DNA from: Cenococcum geophilum 1.58
Lineage: Eukaryota; Ascomycota; Dothideomycetes; Gloniales; Gloniaceae
Assembly: GCA_001692895.1 (NCBI GenBank)
Contig: KV748216.1
Coordinates: 1,116,001 to 1,180,000 of the forward strand
Length of the DNA: 64,000 nucleotides
Direction of reading: 5' to 3'
The notes beneath the pieces are model-generated. The model searched no databases, was not told the origin of the DNA, and worked only from the letters and a program-made list of their open reading frames with translations. A program made the position numbers and the translations under genes. Positions 13,691 to 23,209 of the stretch are shown one piece after another (the first letter of the stretch is position 1; each line of letters begins with the position of its first letter).

Positions 13691-14781
13691 ATTAGTCTTA
13701 TTCCCTTTATTATATAGTAACTCTAACTATCTTTATAATCCCTCGCGAAGTAACTCTATTTTCCGCAATTTATATAAGCTCTATCCCTAAACCATTAACT
13801 TTGCTATAGAGTCCGCCTAAATATCTTCTGCTATTAAAATCCCTAGTTTAGCCTCTACTCCTTAGTCCTATAATTACTAAATCCTTAACCTCTAGGTTTC
13901 TATAGTTTCTTACTTTATCTCTTATAGGCTTCTTTAGTACTACTTAAATCTATTAGCTTTACGCTATACTATAGTTTCTAACTTAGCTTTAGTTATTATA
14001 TGCTCTATATCTTATATAACTATAGAACTCTATCTTAACCTCTCTTAGTCTATTCTCTTTAGTAAATCCTATTATTAATCTTTATCGCTTAATTTATTAG
14101 TTCCCTTAGGGTATTTACATCTTCTATTAGAATAATTACATCCTAGACTTTAGCCTTAAGTCCCTACTTATACTATACTATAAGCGCCTTATTATTCTAC
14201 TTAACTTATATTACTAATATTTAAAACTATATTATATACTTAATTACTAAGGTTCGCTATATAATGTCTTAGAGTTTTCTTTCCGCTATAGTTACTGCCT
14301 CTAGGTTTTTAAATATTTATATAAGTCGTTCTATAAATCCGTTCCAGCTTAAAAATATAAACTATACCTCTTAGTTTGTAGTTATTATTCTATTTACTTA
14401 TATCTCTATAAGATAAGGCTTAAACTATTTAAGTGCTCTTCCTACTAAGAATAACCCTATATACGCTATTTAATCTATAAGTGTTGCTAGCTTTACTCCC
14501 TCTTATATAACCTTAAAATATATTTACATAAGGAATCCTTTAAGCTTTAATCTCTCTCCTAAAAATCTTTTAATTAATAGTAACTTAACCTTTACTACGC
14601 CTATCCCGTTAATCCTTTATTTAAGTATTACATTATTCTCTGTTAACTAGTTAACTATTTCTTATAATTATCCTACTATTATAGGTTATTATAAGTTAGT
14701 ATCTGCTATACTAGTGTCACCCCCTAACCTTAACGTAGTTGCCGCCGTCAATAGCGTTATAGTAGCTGCTTTTAGTGGTAT
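13691..14781 (-). pseudogene. gag remnant of copy B
   Basis: The start codon region is at about 14781-14776, where the expected ATG reads ATA. The minus-strand frame aligns with the gag of J, and the zinc-knuckle remnant lies at about 13780-13741 (NCGK-like core with decayed Cys codons). Stops are frequent. Between this gag and the 5' LTR are about 45 bp of leader. Confidence 0.83.
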
Positions 14782-14825
14782 ATTATTCGACTTTTATATT
14801 TAATACTATAACTAGGTAGTAATTA

Positions 14826-15252
14826 TATAACGGAACCTTATAGTAATAACTATAATAGGTTCTGTTAATGGGCTAGGTATATAGGAAATGTAAAGACAGT
14901 AGTTAATAACGTAATAATAACTAGTAGAGTAGTTACCTAATAGATTAACTTTAATTGTATTCTGAGAATTACTATAAGGAAGGAACTATCTAGGTAGGGA
15001 CTAAGGGTCCTTAAATACACAACCGTACTCCTATAAAATCCTTTTTGTACGTAATGTATGTATTATCTATATTAAATATAACGTTCCTTACATTTAATGC
15101 AGCTAACGCGTTTAATTATTATATAACTTACTTATTATTCCTTATTATATAGTTCCACGGGTTCTATCTTAGTCCGTGCCTATATTAACTAACTAGCTTC
15201 TTCTAACTCTTCTCTAAGTAGTTATAGTATTGTACTTAAAGCGTCCGTAACA
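14826..15252 (-). repeat. 5' LTR of copy B
   Basis: 427 bp. The left edge is TATAACGGAACC and the right edge GCGTCCGTAACA, followed by the target duplication CTAGT at 15253-15257. It would have supplied the promoter for the minus-strand element. Confidence 0.95.
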
Positions 15253-15309
15253 CTAGTGGTGTAAAAGTCCGTACGCAGCTTTATAGCTATAACGGTGTTA
15301 AGGCGCGTT

Positions 15310-15560
15310 ACTTACTAAATTCTGTTAAGTTCTGCTAAGTTCTACTAACTTACTAAATTCTGCTAAGTTCTGCTAAGTTCTGCTAAGTTCTACTAACTTG
15401 CTAATTTTTACTAAATTCTGCCAACTTATTACGTTCTGCTAAATTCTACTAACTCGCTAAGTTCTGTTAGATTTTGCTAGCTTGCTAAGTTCTACTAAAT
15501 TTTACTATATTACTAAATTCTGCCAAATTCTGCCGAATTCTGCCATATCTGTAGTATTCT
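15310..15560. repeat. degenerate decamer array, unit TTCTGCTAAG
   Basis: Roughly ten-base units of the form TTCTGCTAAG, TTCTACTAAC or TACTAAATTC repeat through this stretch with variable spacing. The array sits at the 3' side of LINE K. Similar units occur in the LTR of D (26806-26828) and in both LTRs of C (about 37870-37930 and 43500-43555). Confidence 0.7.
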
Positions 15561-16739
15561 GCTATATTTGGCGAATTACTACAATATTGCTGTAATTTAT
15601 TGTCCCTCTTCTTAAGGTACTTCCTAGTCTCCTCTCTTTGCCCTAGCTAGCTCTCTAGCTAGTAAGAGGTATAGTAGGAGGTTTGTCTGTATAAACCAGT
15701 CTATAACTACCTTTATAGTATTTAGCTTAGCTAGGAGCTCTCTATATAAGGATATTCTGGTATAGTAATATATTTCCGCCTAGCTAGCGATATACCTAGG
15801 GCAGTATACTATTACGTGTATTGTTAATTGTTGGTTATAGCCGTATAGGTAGGCCGGAGTTAGTTGCCCTAGTACTTTCTAATAATAGAGGTATCTATTA
15901 AGTCCTATATGTTCTGTTTTAAGTAGCGTGTTAATTATACTCTCTATCTTAGTAAGCCTTACGTAGCGTTTATAGACTTTCTTATTTTATAGTTCGGCCT
16001 AGGCCGTCGTATAGTATATAAGTGTGCTCTAGTACCTTTCCCACTCCTTTTTCTACTGCTCTTTAAACGCCTCTTATACCCTAGCCCTTCTGCTCTTCCT
16101 ATACTGCGCTTTAAATAGGTCCGCCGGCCGTATGTCTGTTCCTATAATAGTAGCCGCTATCCTCTTAAGCTTATCCCTTCTAGTGGGCTGTATTAGTGGC
16201 CTCGTTTTAGGTTGGAGCTAGTAAGCTATTATAGTTTATATAGTATTGCACTCCCTTTTAATATGTTCTCTTACCTACCCCTCCTGTATTCTCTCTATGT
16301 AGGCTATAGCTAGCTCTTTTAGGTATATTTAGAGCGGCGGAAACCCCGTTTTATGCTCTAGCACTACTATTAGCGTTAATTTGTACGCCCCCGTAATAGT
16401 ATAGAGGTATAGGTTCTGCGCTACGCCTAGTTGACATAGCTTAGCTTTACTTATTTCCTTAGGCTTTAACCACTCCGGTGGTAAGTACCAGGTACTGCAT
16501 TTATATAAGATTATCGGTCGGACTACGGTGGAGTATATCGTCCGCGCCTTCTAAAAGGAGGCGCCCTATGTAGAGGCTGTAAGTTAGGTTAGTGCGGCCA
16601 TTTACGTGACCGTCTTTGCCTTAGCGATGTTAATATGCGGTCCCTATTTAAGCTTTAAGTTGACCTGTACCCCTAGCACGCGTAGGTTGCTAACTAGGCC
16701 TTCTGTGAATCCATATATATTAACTGTGGCCTTTATATT
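15561..16739 (-). pseudogene. LINE K C-terminal region
   Basis: On the minus strand, downstream of the RT, a stretch reading TGAYK near 16385 corresponds to the YRATP-type segment that follows the RT in Tad-like LINEs. Further on, a basic helical region and then a knuckle remnant (YGYN..L..HV...CPRY, near 15880-15820) match the position of the usual C-terminal CCHC motif, with two Cys codons lost. It is interrupted by CAG-to-TAG stops. Function in the family: RNA binding during target-primed reverse transcription. Confidence 0.65.
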
Positions 16740-17640
16740 AAACTTTTTATGGCTTCTTATAAAATGGATAAGGTAGTACTTTTTGGGGCGAACACTATCC
16801 TATATTAGCGTGCCTACTTTGTATATATTTTATGCGCCCTTTCTAGGGCTCTACAGTTCTCCTCCGTGGTCTTACTATATATTAGTATATTTAAGTTATT
16901 AACGAACCTAAACGCTATAGTAGTACCCCCTTATAGCTCCGGCAGGAGCATGTAGGTAAAAAAGAGGAATAGGATTAGTGATAGCGCTAAGCCTTGGGGT
17001 ATGCCAGTATTTATCTATATTATTTGCGCTATATATCCTCTAATTAAGAGCCTTGTTATTTGGTCTTTAAGAAAGGACTTTATAAACTATACTATCTAGT
17101 AGGGCACGGCCTGGGCTTTTATATTATGGATTATTCTTTTATAGGAGACTTGGTTAAAGGCTCTAGAAATATTAAGGCTAAGCAGTAATGCTACTAGGTT
17201 TAGATTGCTCCTCTATACTATATATACCTGTTAAGTTAGTAGTTCTAGCGCTATTTGCGTTAAGCGCCTTGGCCTTACTCCTATCTGGCTAGCTAGTAGT
17301 ATACCCGTCTCTTCCGCAATTCTAGATAGTCTATTGGCTACTATTCTCTTAAGTAGCTTCCCGATAGTGTTAAGCAGCGTAATTAGCCGGTAGGCCTTTA
17401 CTGTAGAGTAGGACGGCTTCTATAGTTTCCGGAGGACTACTATAATAGAGTCTTTAAACGGTTTCGGGTAGTATCTAATTCCTATATAGCTGTTAAAGAG
17501 CTTAGCCAGTATTGGGGCCAGCTGCTCTCCGCATATCTTAAGAAATTAATTAGTAATCTTCTTTAGGCCTAGGGCCTTATTAGGGGTAAGCCCCTTTAGA
17601 GCCGTAATAATGTCCTCCTTTTTAACTTCTTTCTTTGTAG
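16740..17640 (-). pseudogene. LINE K reverse transcriptase
   Basis: Minus-strand motifs of a non-LTR RT are readable: PNKA.G...ITN near 17590, GIPQGLALSLILF near 17010-16960 (family GxPQGSPLSP), and the catalytic FVDD box reading FVNN near 16915-16890. In-frame TAG codons interrupt the domain. This enzyme would copy element RNA at the nicked target. It is inactive because of the mutated catalytic Asp codons and the stops. Confidence 0.85.
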
Positions 17641-18120
17641 TTCTCGGCTCTGGGTATATAAAACCCGGTATATTACTAAGGTCCGCCTCTATAGGCAGTA
17701 GGAAAAATTACTTTGTAAGGATAGCGGCCTTCTCCTTATTATTATAGTGTAGGGTTTCTTCTCCTAGTCTGCTGATAGGAGGGAACTGTAGTAGGGCTTT
17801 TGGCTTCCCGTCCGCTATGCGCCCATTTTACTAACCTCTATACTCCCTTAGGGTCGTTTATTAGCTTCTTAATGGTGTGTCTCTATAGCTTATTAGCCTC
17901 TCGCCGGATTACCCTTTTCTTCTTATTATGTGCGACTCTGTAGTTAATCCAATTAGGTATTAACTGGGAGACCTTTTACGCCTAGGAAGCCTGCTGGGTT
18001 TCCTTTACTACTTCTGTATATTCCTCCGACTACGCTTTAGAGGCTTATGGCGAGGGCCGCGCGCTAGGTATTATCTTTGCTATAGTGTTTTTAATCGCCT
18101 AGTATATGGCCTCTGCTAGT

Positions 18121-18790
18121 GCGTCTAGTTTGTCTTTTATATCGCACGGGAAACTGTATAGGGGTTGGAGCCAGCCCTCTAGTTTGTTTCGCACCTCCTT
18201 CTAATCGGCCTTCTTCTATAGTGGTCTCCTAAGTGGCGGAGGCCCCTCTAGCGCCTCTATGTCTACCTCCGTGGTAATAGGGAAGTGGTCGGACCCTGTG
18301 TGCTAACAGTCCTGCCTTTAACTCTATAGCAGTCTATCTATGATCTAGGGGGAGGTAAATACTAGGTCCAGCGTGCTCCTTAACATGCCCTTTGCCTACG
18401 TCTCCATGCCCGCCTTGGTGGCTAGGCTTAGGCCAGCTACCTCTATGGCGCGGATAAGGTTATCCGCCGCGTCATCTACGCTCGTCACTGCTACACCCCC
18501 CCAGAAGGGGTGGTGTAGGTTGAAGTCTCCTAACAGTATATGTTCTCCTTCGGCTTTTAGCAGCTCTGGTAGTACGCGGAGGCTACTGTTTGTCTGTCGG
18601 GGGTTGTAAATGTTATGGATCTGGATAGTCCGCTCGCGGCCCTCCAGCTTAATCGTGTATGCGTCCGCTAAGTAGTACGTAGGCGTCCACTTATTTATGT
18701 CGATGGCCTTATTTACGTAGAAACAGACCCTTATGTTGCCGACTCCCGCGTGTACTAGGTCCAGAGTACATATGCATTATAGAACTAGTT
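18121..18790 (-). pseudogene. LINE K AP-like endonuclease domain, well preserved
   Basis: A single minus-strand frame runs through this segment, interrupted by TAG, TAA and a few other stops. Endonuclease/exonuclease/phosphatase-fold motifs are intact: GDFNLHHPFWGG at about 18533-18495 (catalytic Asp and Asn), a STLDLVFTS block near 18385-18350, and GSDHFPI at 18296-18274 (catalytic Asp-His). It would nick target DNA to start target-primed reverse transcription. Base composition is far less RIP-like than the RT next door. A 78-codon open frame on the plus strand here is only its antisense. Confidence 0.88.
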
Positions 18791-18799
18791 ACTATACAC

Positions 18800-19870
18800 A
18801 GCAAGTTTACCCGAACTGCTTGCCCAGTTCCTTGCCACGGTTAATGCGCAGCTGGTTCACGACACCAGCTCCACCCGTGTGCACCTGATTTGCTCCATAA
18901 GCCTATCCTTACAGCCTGCCCTGCCTAGATAAACCGACACGCGCATCCGTCCTTTTAGGCTATACAGACAGTGTCGTCGACAAGGGTTTAATCCTTCCTC
19001 CGAGACAGGTCCACCAGGAGTCAGAGCCCAGTAAAGAGGTGAGGTTCCTGGAGTCGTCCGTCGCTGCCATTGTATACCACGCCCCACAGCTATTGCCAGC
19101 TCCTTCGCGTTACCTGTGACGCTCTCGCGACGACAGGCCGACCGTGTCTTGCAGGCATGGGCCTACGATAACTCGACACCGCGCAGCTATCTTCCCTTAG
19201 CCTACTAACCAAACTTGTTGTCCTCCCATCTTAACTAACACCTACATCTAAGTCCGTTCCAGCCTGCCTACACAGGTTCGTCCTAGCTCTTTCTTGGTCC
19301 GTTTTAGATTAACGTCGCCGCCCAGAGAAAGGTTAACGCCGCTGCGTATAGGTTCGTCCTAGCTCTTTCTTAGTCCGTTCTAGATTAACGTCGCTGTCTA
19401 GAGAAAGGTTAACGCCGCTGCGTAGAAAGGGAGGATTAACGTCGCTAGATGTGGTTGACGGTGTCGAGATTCTTCCTATGCCCTCGCTGCCATAGCAGTC
19501 TCAGAGCGGAACAAGTATAGAGGTGCCCTGTCGTCCCCCTAGACCTATCGCTTCTGCCAGCAGATATAAGTACTGGCTTTTGGCCCTAGATCGGTCGCCT
19601 AGGTAGAGAGACATCGGGTAGTTTTTAAGACCATTCCTCTGTTCGTAATAAGTTGTCTATAGTATTTTTTCGAGTCTTGGCATGCCAAGAACCGCGAAAA
19701 CTCTGCTGTTCTAACGGCGTTAAGGACTGAGCATTTGAAAAGCGTCCTCTAGCCACGACGTAACGCCGCTGTATTAGTAACATACGAGATCCTCGCTCAG
19801 CTTGACCATACGGACAAGATGAGACGGAAAGGAACCCCTATATGACAGTATGGGTCAGATCTCGCTTTTG
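18800..19870. other. GC-rich, RIP-poor island of unknown nature
   Basis: Base composition changes abruptly: CpA and TpG are common and TpA is unremarkable. I find no recognisable protein. A 76-codon minus-strand open frame (19087-18857) has no family motif. The island contains a 76-bp tandem duplication and at least six copies of a motif close to AACGYCGCTG (near 19312, 19334, 19388, 19411, 19439, 19762). It might be the pre-insertion target of LINE K, an unmutated LTR or solo element whose ends I could not define, or unique sequence. Confidence 0.5.
19274..19425. repeat. 76-bp tandem duplication
   Basis: Copy 1 is 19274-19349 and copy 2 is 19350-19425. Both start AGGTTCGTCCTAGCTCTTTC and end near CGCTGCGTA. 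The few differences are transitions (TTGG/TTAG, GTTTTAG/GTTCTAG, CGCCCAG/TGTCTAG). Confidence 0.9.
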
Positions 19871-20431
19871 GTGTTCCTTGTGTAATTTAACCAATAACTT
19901 TTATTTTTGCTACCTAATGTGTTATAAATACATTCTAAAGTAGTATAGAACCCTATTAAAATTTAAGTCTAAATTTCATCTATAAGATTCTATTTGTAAT
20001 ATATTATAAATACGTTATAAATTAGATTTTAGGTTATTTATAGAAATATAGCTACTGTAATATCCCCCTCCGTAATTCCAGTAGGTTTAGCAGCCTTTTT
20101 CTTTATAGCCTTTAAACCTTTTAAACCTGACTTCTTTAAACCCTTTTTAGAAGTCATAGTAGGAGCTAAAGTAGGAGTCTTAGTATTATCTAACCTATTA
20201 TTAAAGAAGTAGCTCTAATTAAGACAACCCTTAAATAAGCAAGCTATAATAAATTTAGAATATATTCTTAACCGGTTTAAAATAGGTTCTAAATTAACTT
20301 ATAATTAGAAGTTATGTCTAAATACTTAGTATATAGAACTTTAGCACCTAATTCTTTAAGTAGAGTAACTATTTTAGGAAAGTTATACTAGGAAATAAAT
20401 TAGAATATATTATAAACACATTAGGAATATC
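19871..20431. other. AT-rich region M, left part; dispersed ~30-nt motif; lysine-rich minus-strand frame
   Basis: This continues at 22061 after the E1 insertion. It carries copies of a degenerate motif approximating CGTGTTNTAAATATATTNAGAA, near 19916, 19997, 20262 and 20399. A 39-codon lysine-rich minus-strand frame (20157-20038), beginning MTSKKGLKKSG, is the only coding-like signal. It resembles no domain I can name and may be chance. Confidence 0.45.
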
Positions 20432-20654
20432 TGTAACCGACTACTGACACTATGTCGAGATCGTCACCTAGAGGGCTCTAAGACAGCCACCCTATATATT
20501 GACTTGCAGATTAATATTGCTTGCAGATTACCGTTCCCGTTTCAGCTATCTATTACCCTATTATTTCTACCCTCTTCGTGTATATATATAGAGCCTCTAG
20601 AGCTATATTTATAATTAAGTCGTTTATGCATTTCCACACTCTACAAAGCTTACA
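20432..20654 (+). repeat. 5' LTR of E1 (223 bp)
   Basis: It starts TGTAACCGACTAC and ends GCTTACA. A TATATATATAGAGCC stretch in the second half is a plausible TATA-type promoter core. In the first half it is more like the 5' LTR of E2 than like its own 3' LTR. Confidence 0.95.
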
Positions 20655-20674
20655 GTTATGAGCCCGGATCGCAC
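20655..20674 (+). promoter_or_regulatory. primer binding site of E1, initiator-Met half-tRNA type
   Basis: GTTATGAGCCC directly follows the LTR. Its complement GGGCTCATAAC is the anticodon-loop region of eukaryotic initiator-Met tRNA. Priming by a cleaved half-tRNA is known for Drosophila copia, and this position supports assigning E1 and E2 to the copia superfamily. Confidence 0.65.
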
Positions 20675-20849
20675 TGCCTGCTGACTAATCACCTGGATCG
20701 CACTACCTGTTGCACCATCAATTTACTACCTCATTTAAGAAGTCACTACTTCTTCCACCTTTGCAAGTGTTTTGAGCCTCTTCCGGGTACCTCTCTTGTA
20801 CTCGTGATTATCTTTATTTACCAAACGGACGAACGATCAAACATCGATC

Positions 20850-20945
20850 AAGTCGAATATTGAACACTTCGAACATCGATCACATCGAACATCGAACACA
20901 TCAAACATCGATTACATCGAACATCGATCGAATCGAACCCGATCG
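20850..20945. repeat. leader minisatellite of E1, unit near ACATCGATC
   Basis: Imperfect ten-base units such as GAACATCGATCACATC repeat downstream of the primer site. The same array occurs in E2 at about 23990-24105, so it belongs to the element. Confidence 0.8.
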
Positions 20946-21136
20946 ACCGACCGTACGTACGCGACCGACGAACGAATTGACGAATCAAAAAACGTCAAAA
21001 CAAGGTTTTCGCCAAGACGCTAACTGGACCCTTCTTGACCCTTTCAAATCGATAGCGAACGACTTCCTGCGACCAGTTACAACAGACGACTCCCACAGTA
21101 CCACAAGCTTGTAGAATAGGCCAGAACACGAGGCTG

Positions 21137-21352
21137 ATGCTAGATGGACGATTACCAAAACGAGACGACCGTCACCTACCCCAGACATCAACTGTTTGGA
21201 CGTACAGCCAACGAACAAAAGCACGATTCGCATTGCATCTATCAGTCGAATCTAACGACACAAAAGAAGAACTAGGAACAATTGATTTTGATTCCAAAGC
21301 CCCAGCTTCTACAACACCAGCCAGTCATGCTGCCATGTTCAGCACTGGTTAA
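21137..21352 (+). pseudogene. gag C-terminal fragment in E1
   Basis: The last 22 or so codons of this open frame, IDFDSK followed by a Ser/Thr/Ala/Pro-rich tail ending at TAA 21350-21352, align with the end of the E2 gag, whose TAA is at 25319-25321. The part upstream (21035-21260) does not match E2 and has no motif I recognise. The rest of gag, including the zinc knuckle, is missing. Confidence 0.6.
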
Positions 21353-21429
21353 AATTCCATTCAAAATTCTAAAGCACGTCATTGCAATTGAGCAGCTTCC
21401 ATAAGCACGTCAATGCAATTGAGCAGCTT

Positions 21430-21585
21430 TAAAGATCTACCTCGATTACAGCTTAAATGACTACATCGATTATAGATCAATTGACTACCTCGAACATAGA
21501 TCAAAGATCTACCTCGATTACAGATTAATTGACTACCTCGATTACAGCTTAAATGACTACCTCGACTACAGATCAAGTACCACAC
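21430..21585. repeat. 3' minisatellite of E1, unit near GACTACCTCGATTACAGATC
   Basis: About 24-bp units (GACTACCTCGATTACAGATC plus AAAT or AATT) occur roughly six times with small variations. An antisense open frame here is produced by the repeats. The same array is present in E2 at about 25400-25535. Confidence 0.85.
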
Positions 21586-21832
21586 TATAAAGACTTCAAG
21601 ACGATATCTCAGATACAATTGAAGCAATTTCCATTTAATTAAGCACCATTTTCCTACAGCTAAATTCTGTCTACTTGCTTCCGTTGCAATATCCGCAATA
21701 TCCGCAATATCTTCACAATTACCCTACCCTTTGCTACTTCTAAAACTGTATCTAAATTTCCTATTTTAGTATAGCTTCTACCTTCATTTTATGTTCTATA
21801 GCTTTAACTACACCGTTAAATCTGGGGGGGTG

Positions 21833-22055
21833 TGTAACCAACTACTAACACTGTGTTGAGATCGTTACCTGGAGGGCTTTAAGACAGCCACCCTATATAT
21901 TGACTTGCAGATCAATATTGCTTATAGATTACCGTTCCCGTTTTAGCTATCTATTACCCTATTATTTCTACCCTCTTCGTGTATATATATAGAGCCTCTA
22001 GAGCTACATTTACAATCAAGTCGTTTATGTATTTCCACACTCTGCAAAGCTTACA
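21833..22055 (+). repeat. 3' LTR of E1 (223 bp)
   Basis: It starts TGTAACCAACTAC and ends GCTTACA, followed by the duplication ATATC. It is nearly identical to the 3' LTR of E2 over its first half. Confidence 0.95.
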
Positions 22056-22060
22056 ATATC

Positions 22061-22899
22061 TTATATCGCCTTTTTAAGGCCCACTCTTAAATTTAATAGG
22101 TATAACTTTCTCTTAAATAGGAGCCATTAATTATAGGGCAGTAGTCCTAGAAGGGCGGCTAGGGGGAGCTAGGGTAGGGGTATAGGGGGGTTAGGCAGAA
22201 GTAGAGCGGCCTAAACTAGTAGGATTATATTTAAAAGCGGTTCTTAACACGTTTTAATTATATATAGCTATAATTATAGAATAGAAGGCTATAACGGGTT
22301 AGTAACTAGTTATAAATATATTAAGAACACGTTTAGAATATATACCTATTACTTCTTCTTACTTCTTAATAGAAGGAGCCCCTCCCTTTTTAATATTTTT
22401 AGTTCTAATGCTATGCTTCTTTATATAGTTTCTAAGGGCGCCGCGATCTTTAACCTTTTTCTAAACGCGTTATAAATATATTAGCAATGTATTATAAACC
22501 TAATATACTTATTTACTTACCCTATACAGTACCAGATTCTCTAAATTAGGCGAGATATTATACCGATAGAAAACCTCCCCTATAGTTAAATCCACCTTAT
22601 TATTACGCTAGTATTGTATTAGGAACGTGTTCTAAATATATCTAGAACTACTTACTATAATAAAAGTATTAACTCCCTTAGGGAGCCTCTCTATTTCTAG
22701 GTAGGCTTTATAGGTAGCCTAAACCGTTAGAATATATTTAGAATGGGTTATAGATAGCTTACACAGCTCTTTAGAGTGCTAGACATTGTGTTTTAAATGG
22801 ATTTTAAATATATTTAATAGATTTGTAATAGAAGGTAAGGTAGAAGGTAAGGTCAAAGTAAGAGAGGGAAGGTTGGGTTTAGTGTGGTAGGCGGAGGTT
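22061..22899. other. AT-rich region M, right part, with dispersed ~30-nt motif
   Basis: It resumes region M after E1. Further copies of the degenerate motif occur near 22233, 22306, 22466, 22620, 22722 and 22786. A GGGGGAGCTAGGGTAGGGG purine tract lies near 22164-22190. Minus-strand frames are lysine-rich but broken; I cannot assign a protein. Confidence 0.4.
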
Positions 22900-23209
22900 T
22901 TGCTTATCGGGCCGACCTTTTAGCGTGGTCTAGCCGACCTATACGCACGGTCGGATGCGCATTTATCGTTTACAGCCTATATGAGCTTCGGCTTCTCCCC
23001 CCCCTAGCGCGCAGCGGTATATATCTAATTTCGCTAAACCTGCAGCTAAATTAGTATGTAGAGCTAGTAGGAAGAGGTGTAGTGTGTGGCCCTGGCTTGG
23101 GCCACCAGAGCCACCTCGAATTTAAAGCTAATCTTATTGCCCCCTACCTACTAAAGTCGTGATATTTATACTAGATCGTAGTGTTCCAAAGCTTCTTCCT
23201 TTTATTAAT
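22900..23209 (+). other. leader of transposon F, no gene seen
   Basis: A less AT-rich stretch with CpG-containing words and a poly-C run near 22988 precedes the transposase start. It probably includes the 5' end of the DNA transposon, but I could not identify a terminal inverted repeat because the other end lies outside the window. Confidence 0.4.

Larger units (their letters stand above)
7325..15252 (-). mobile_element. full-length Ty3/gypsy chromovirus copy B, RIP-mutated
   Basis: A complete 7928-bp element in reverse orientation with two 427-bp LTRs (7325-7751 and 14826-15252) and the internal region of family A. Target duplications flank it: CTGGT at 7320-7324 and CTAGT at 15253-15257, the single mismatch being a TpG-to-TpA change. 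Internal domains mirror copy A at roughly 14500 minus the A coordinate. All domains carry stops, so the copy is dead. Confidence 0.95.
15258..18790 (-). mobile_element. non-LTR retrotransposon (LINE) K, 5'-truncated
   Basis: Minus-strand order is an AP-like endonuclease (18790-18121), reverse transcriptase (about 17640-16740), and a C-terminal region with a Cys/His-knuckle-like remnant near 15880-15820. The 3' side ends in a decamer-repeat tract, and copy B is inserted in the sequence beyond it. The family resembles Tad/I-type fungal LINEs. The 5' end stops in or just before the endonuclease, as is usual for 5'-truncated copies. RIP damage is heavy at the 3' end and slight in the endonuclease. 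I did not find an RNase H domain between the RT and the C-terminal knuckle, unlike LINE H. Confidence 0.85.
20432..22055 (+). mobile_element. copia-like LTR element E1, internally deleted and non-autonomous
   Basis: A 1624-bp element with 223-bp LTRs at 20432-20654 and 21833-22055, flanked by a perfect 5-bp duplication ATATC (20427-20431 and 22056-22060). The primer site follows the 5' LTR directly, and a poly-G polypurine tract (21824-21830) precedes the 3' LTR. Leader and 3' tandem arrays match E2, but most of gag is missing and replaced by about 230 bp not found in E2. No protease, integrase or RT is present. It must have been mobilised in trans. Confidence 0.93.

Noticed and set aside
18373..18609. 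78-codon plus-strand open frame
   Set aside because: It is the antisense of the LINE K endonuclease, whose minus-strand frame shows GDFN and GSDH motifs.
18857..19087. 76-codon minus-strand open frame in the GC-rich island
   Set aside because: No family motif, no codon pattern or neighbours supporting a gene; open frames of this size are expected in GC-rich DNA.
20860..21233. Overlapping open frames on both strands in E1 leader
   Set aside because: They run through the leader minisatellite and unassigned sequence and are not collinear with the gag frame of E2.
21430..21585. Possible CRISPR-like array
   Set aside because: Units are directly adjacent with no unique spacers, and the setting is a fungal LTR element.
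21379..21627. 82-codon minus-strand open frame
   Set aside because: Antisense of the 3' minisatellite of E1; its repetitive composition reflects the 24-bp units.
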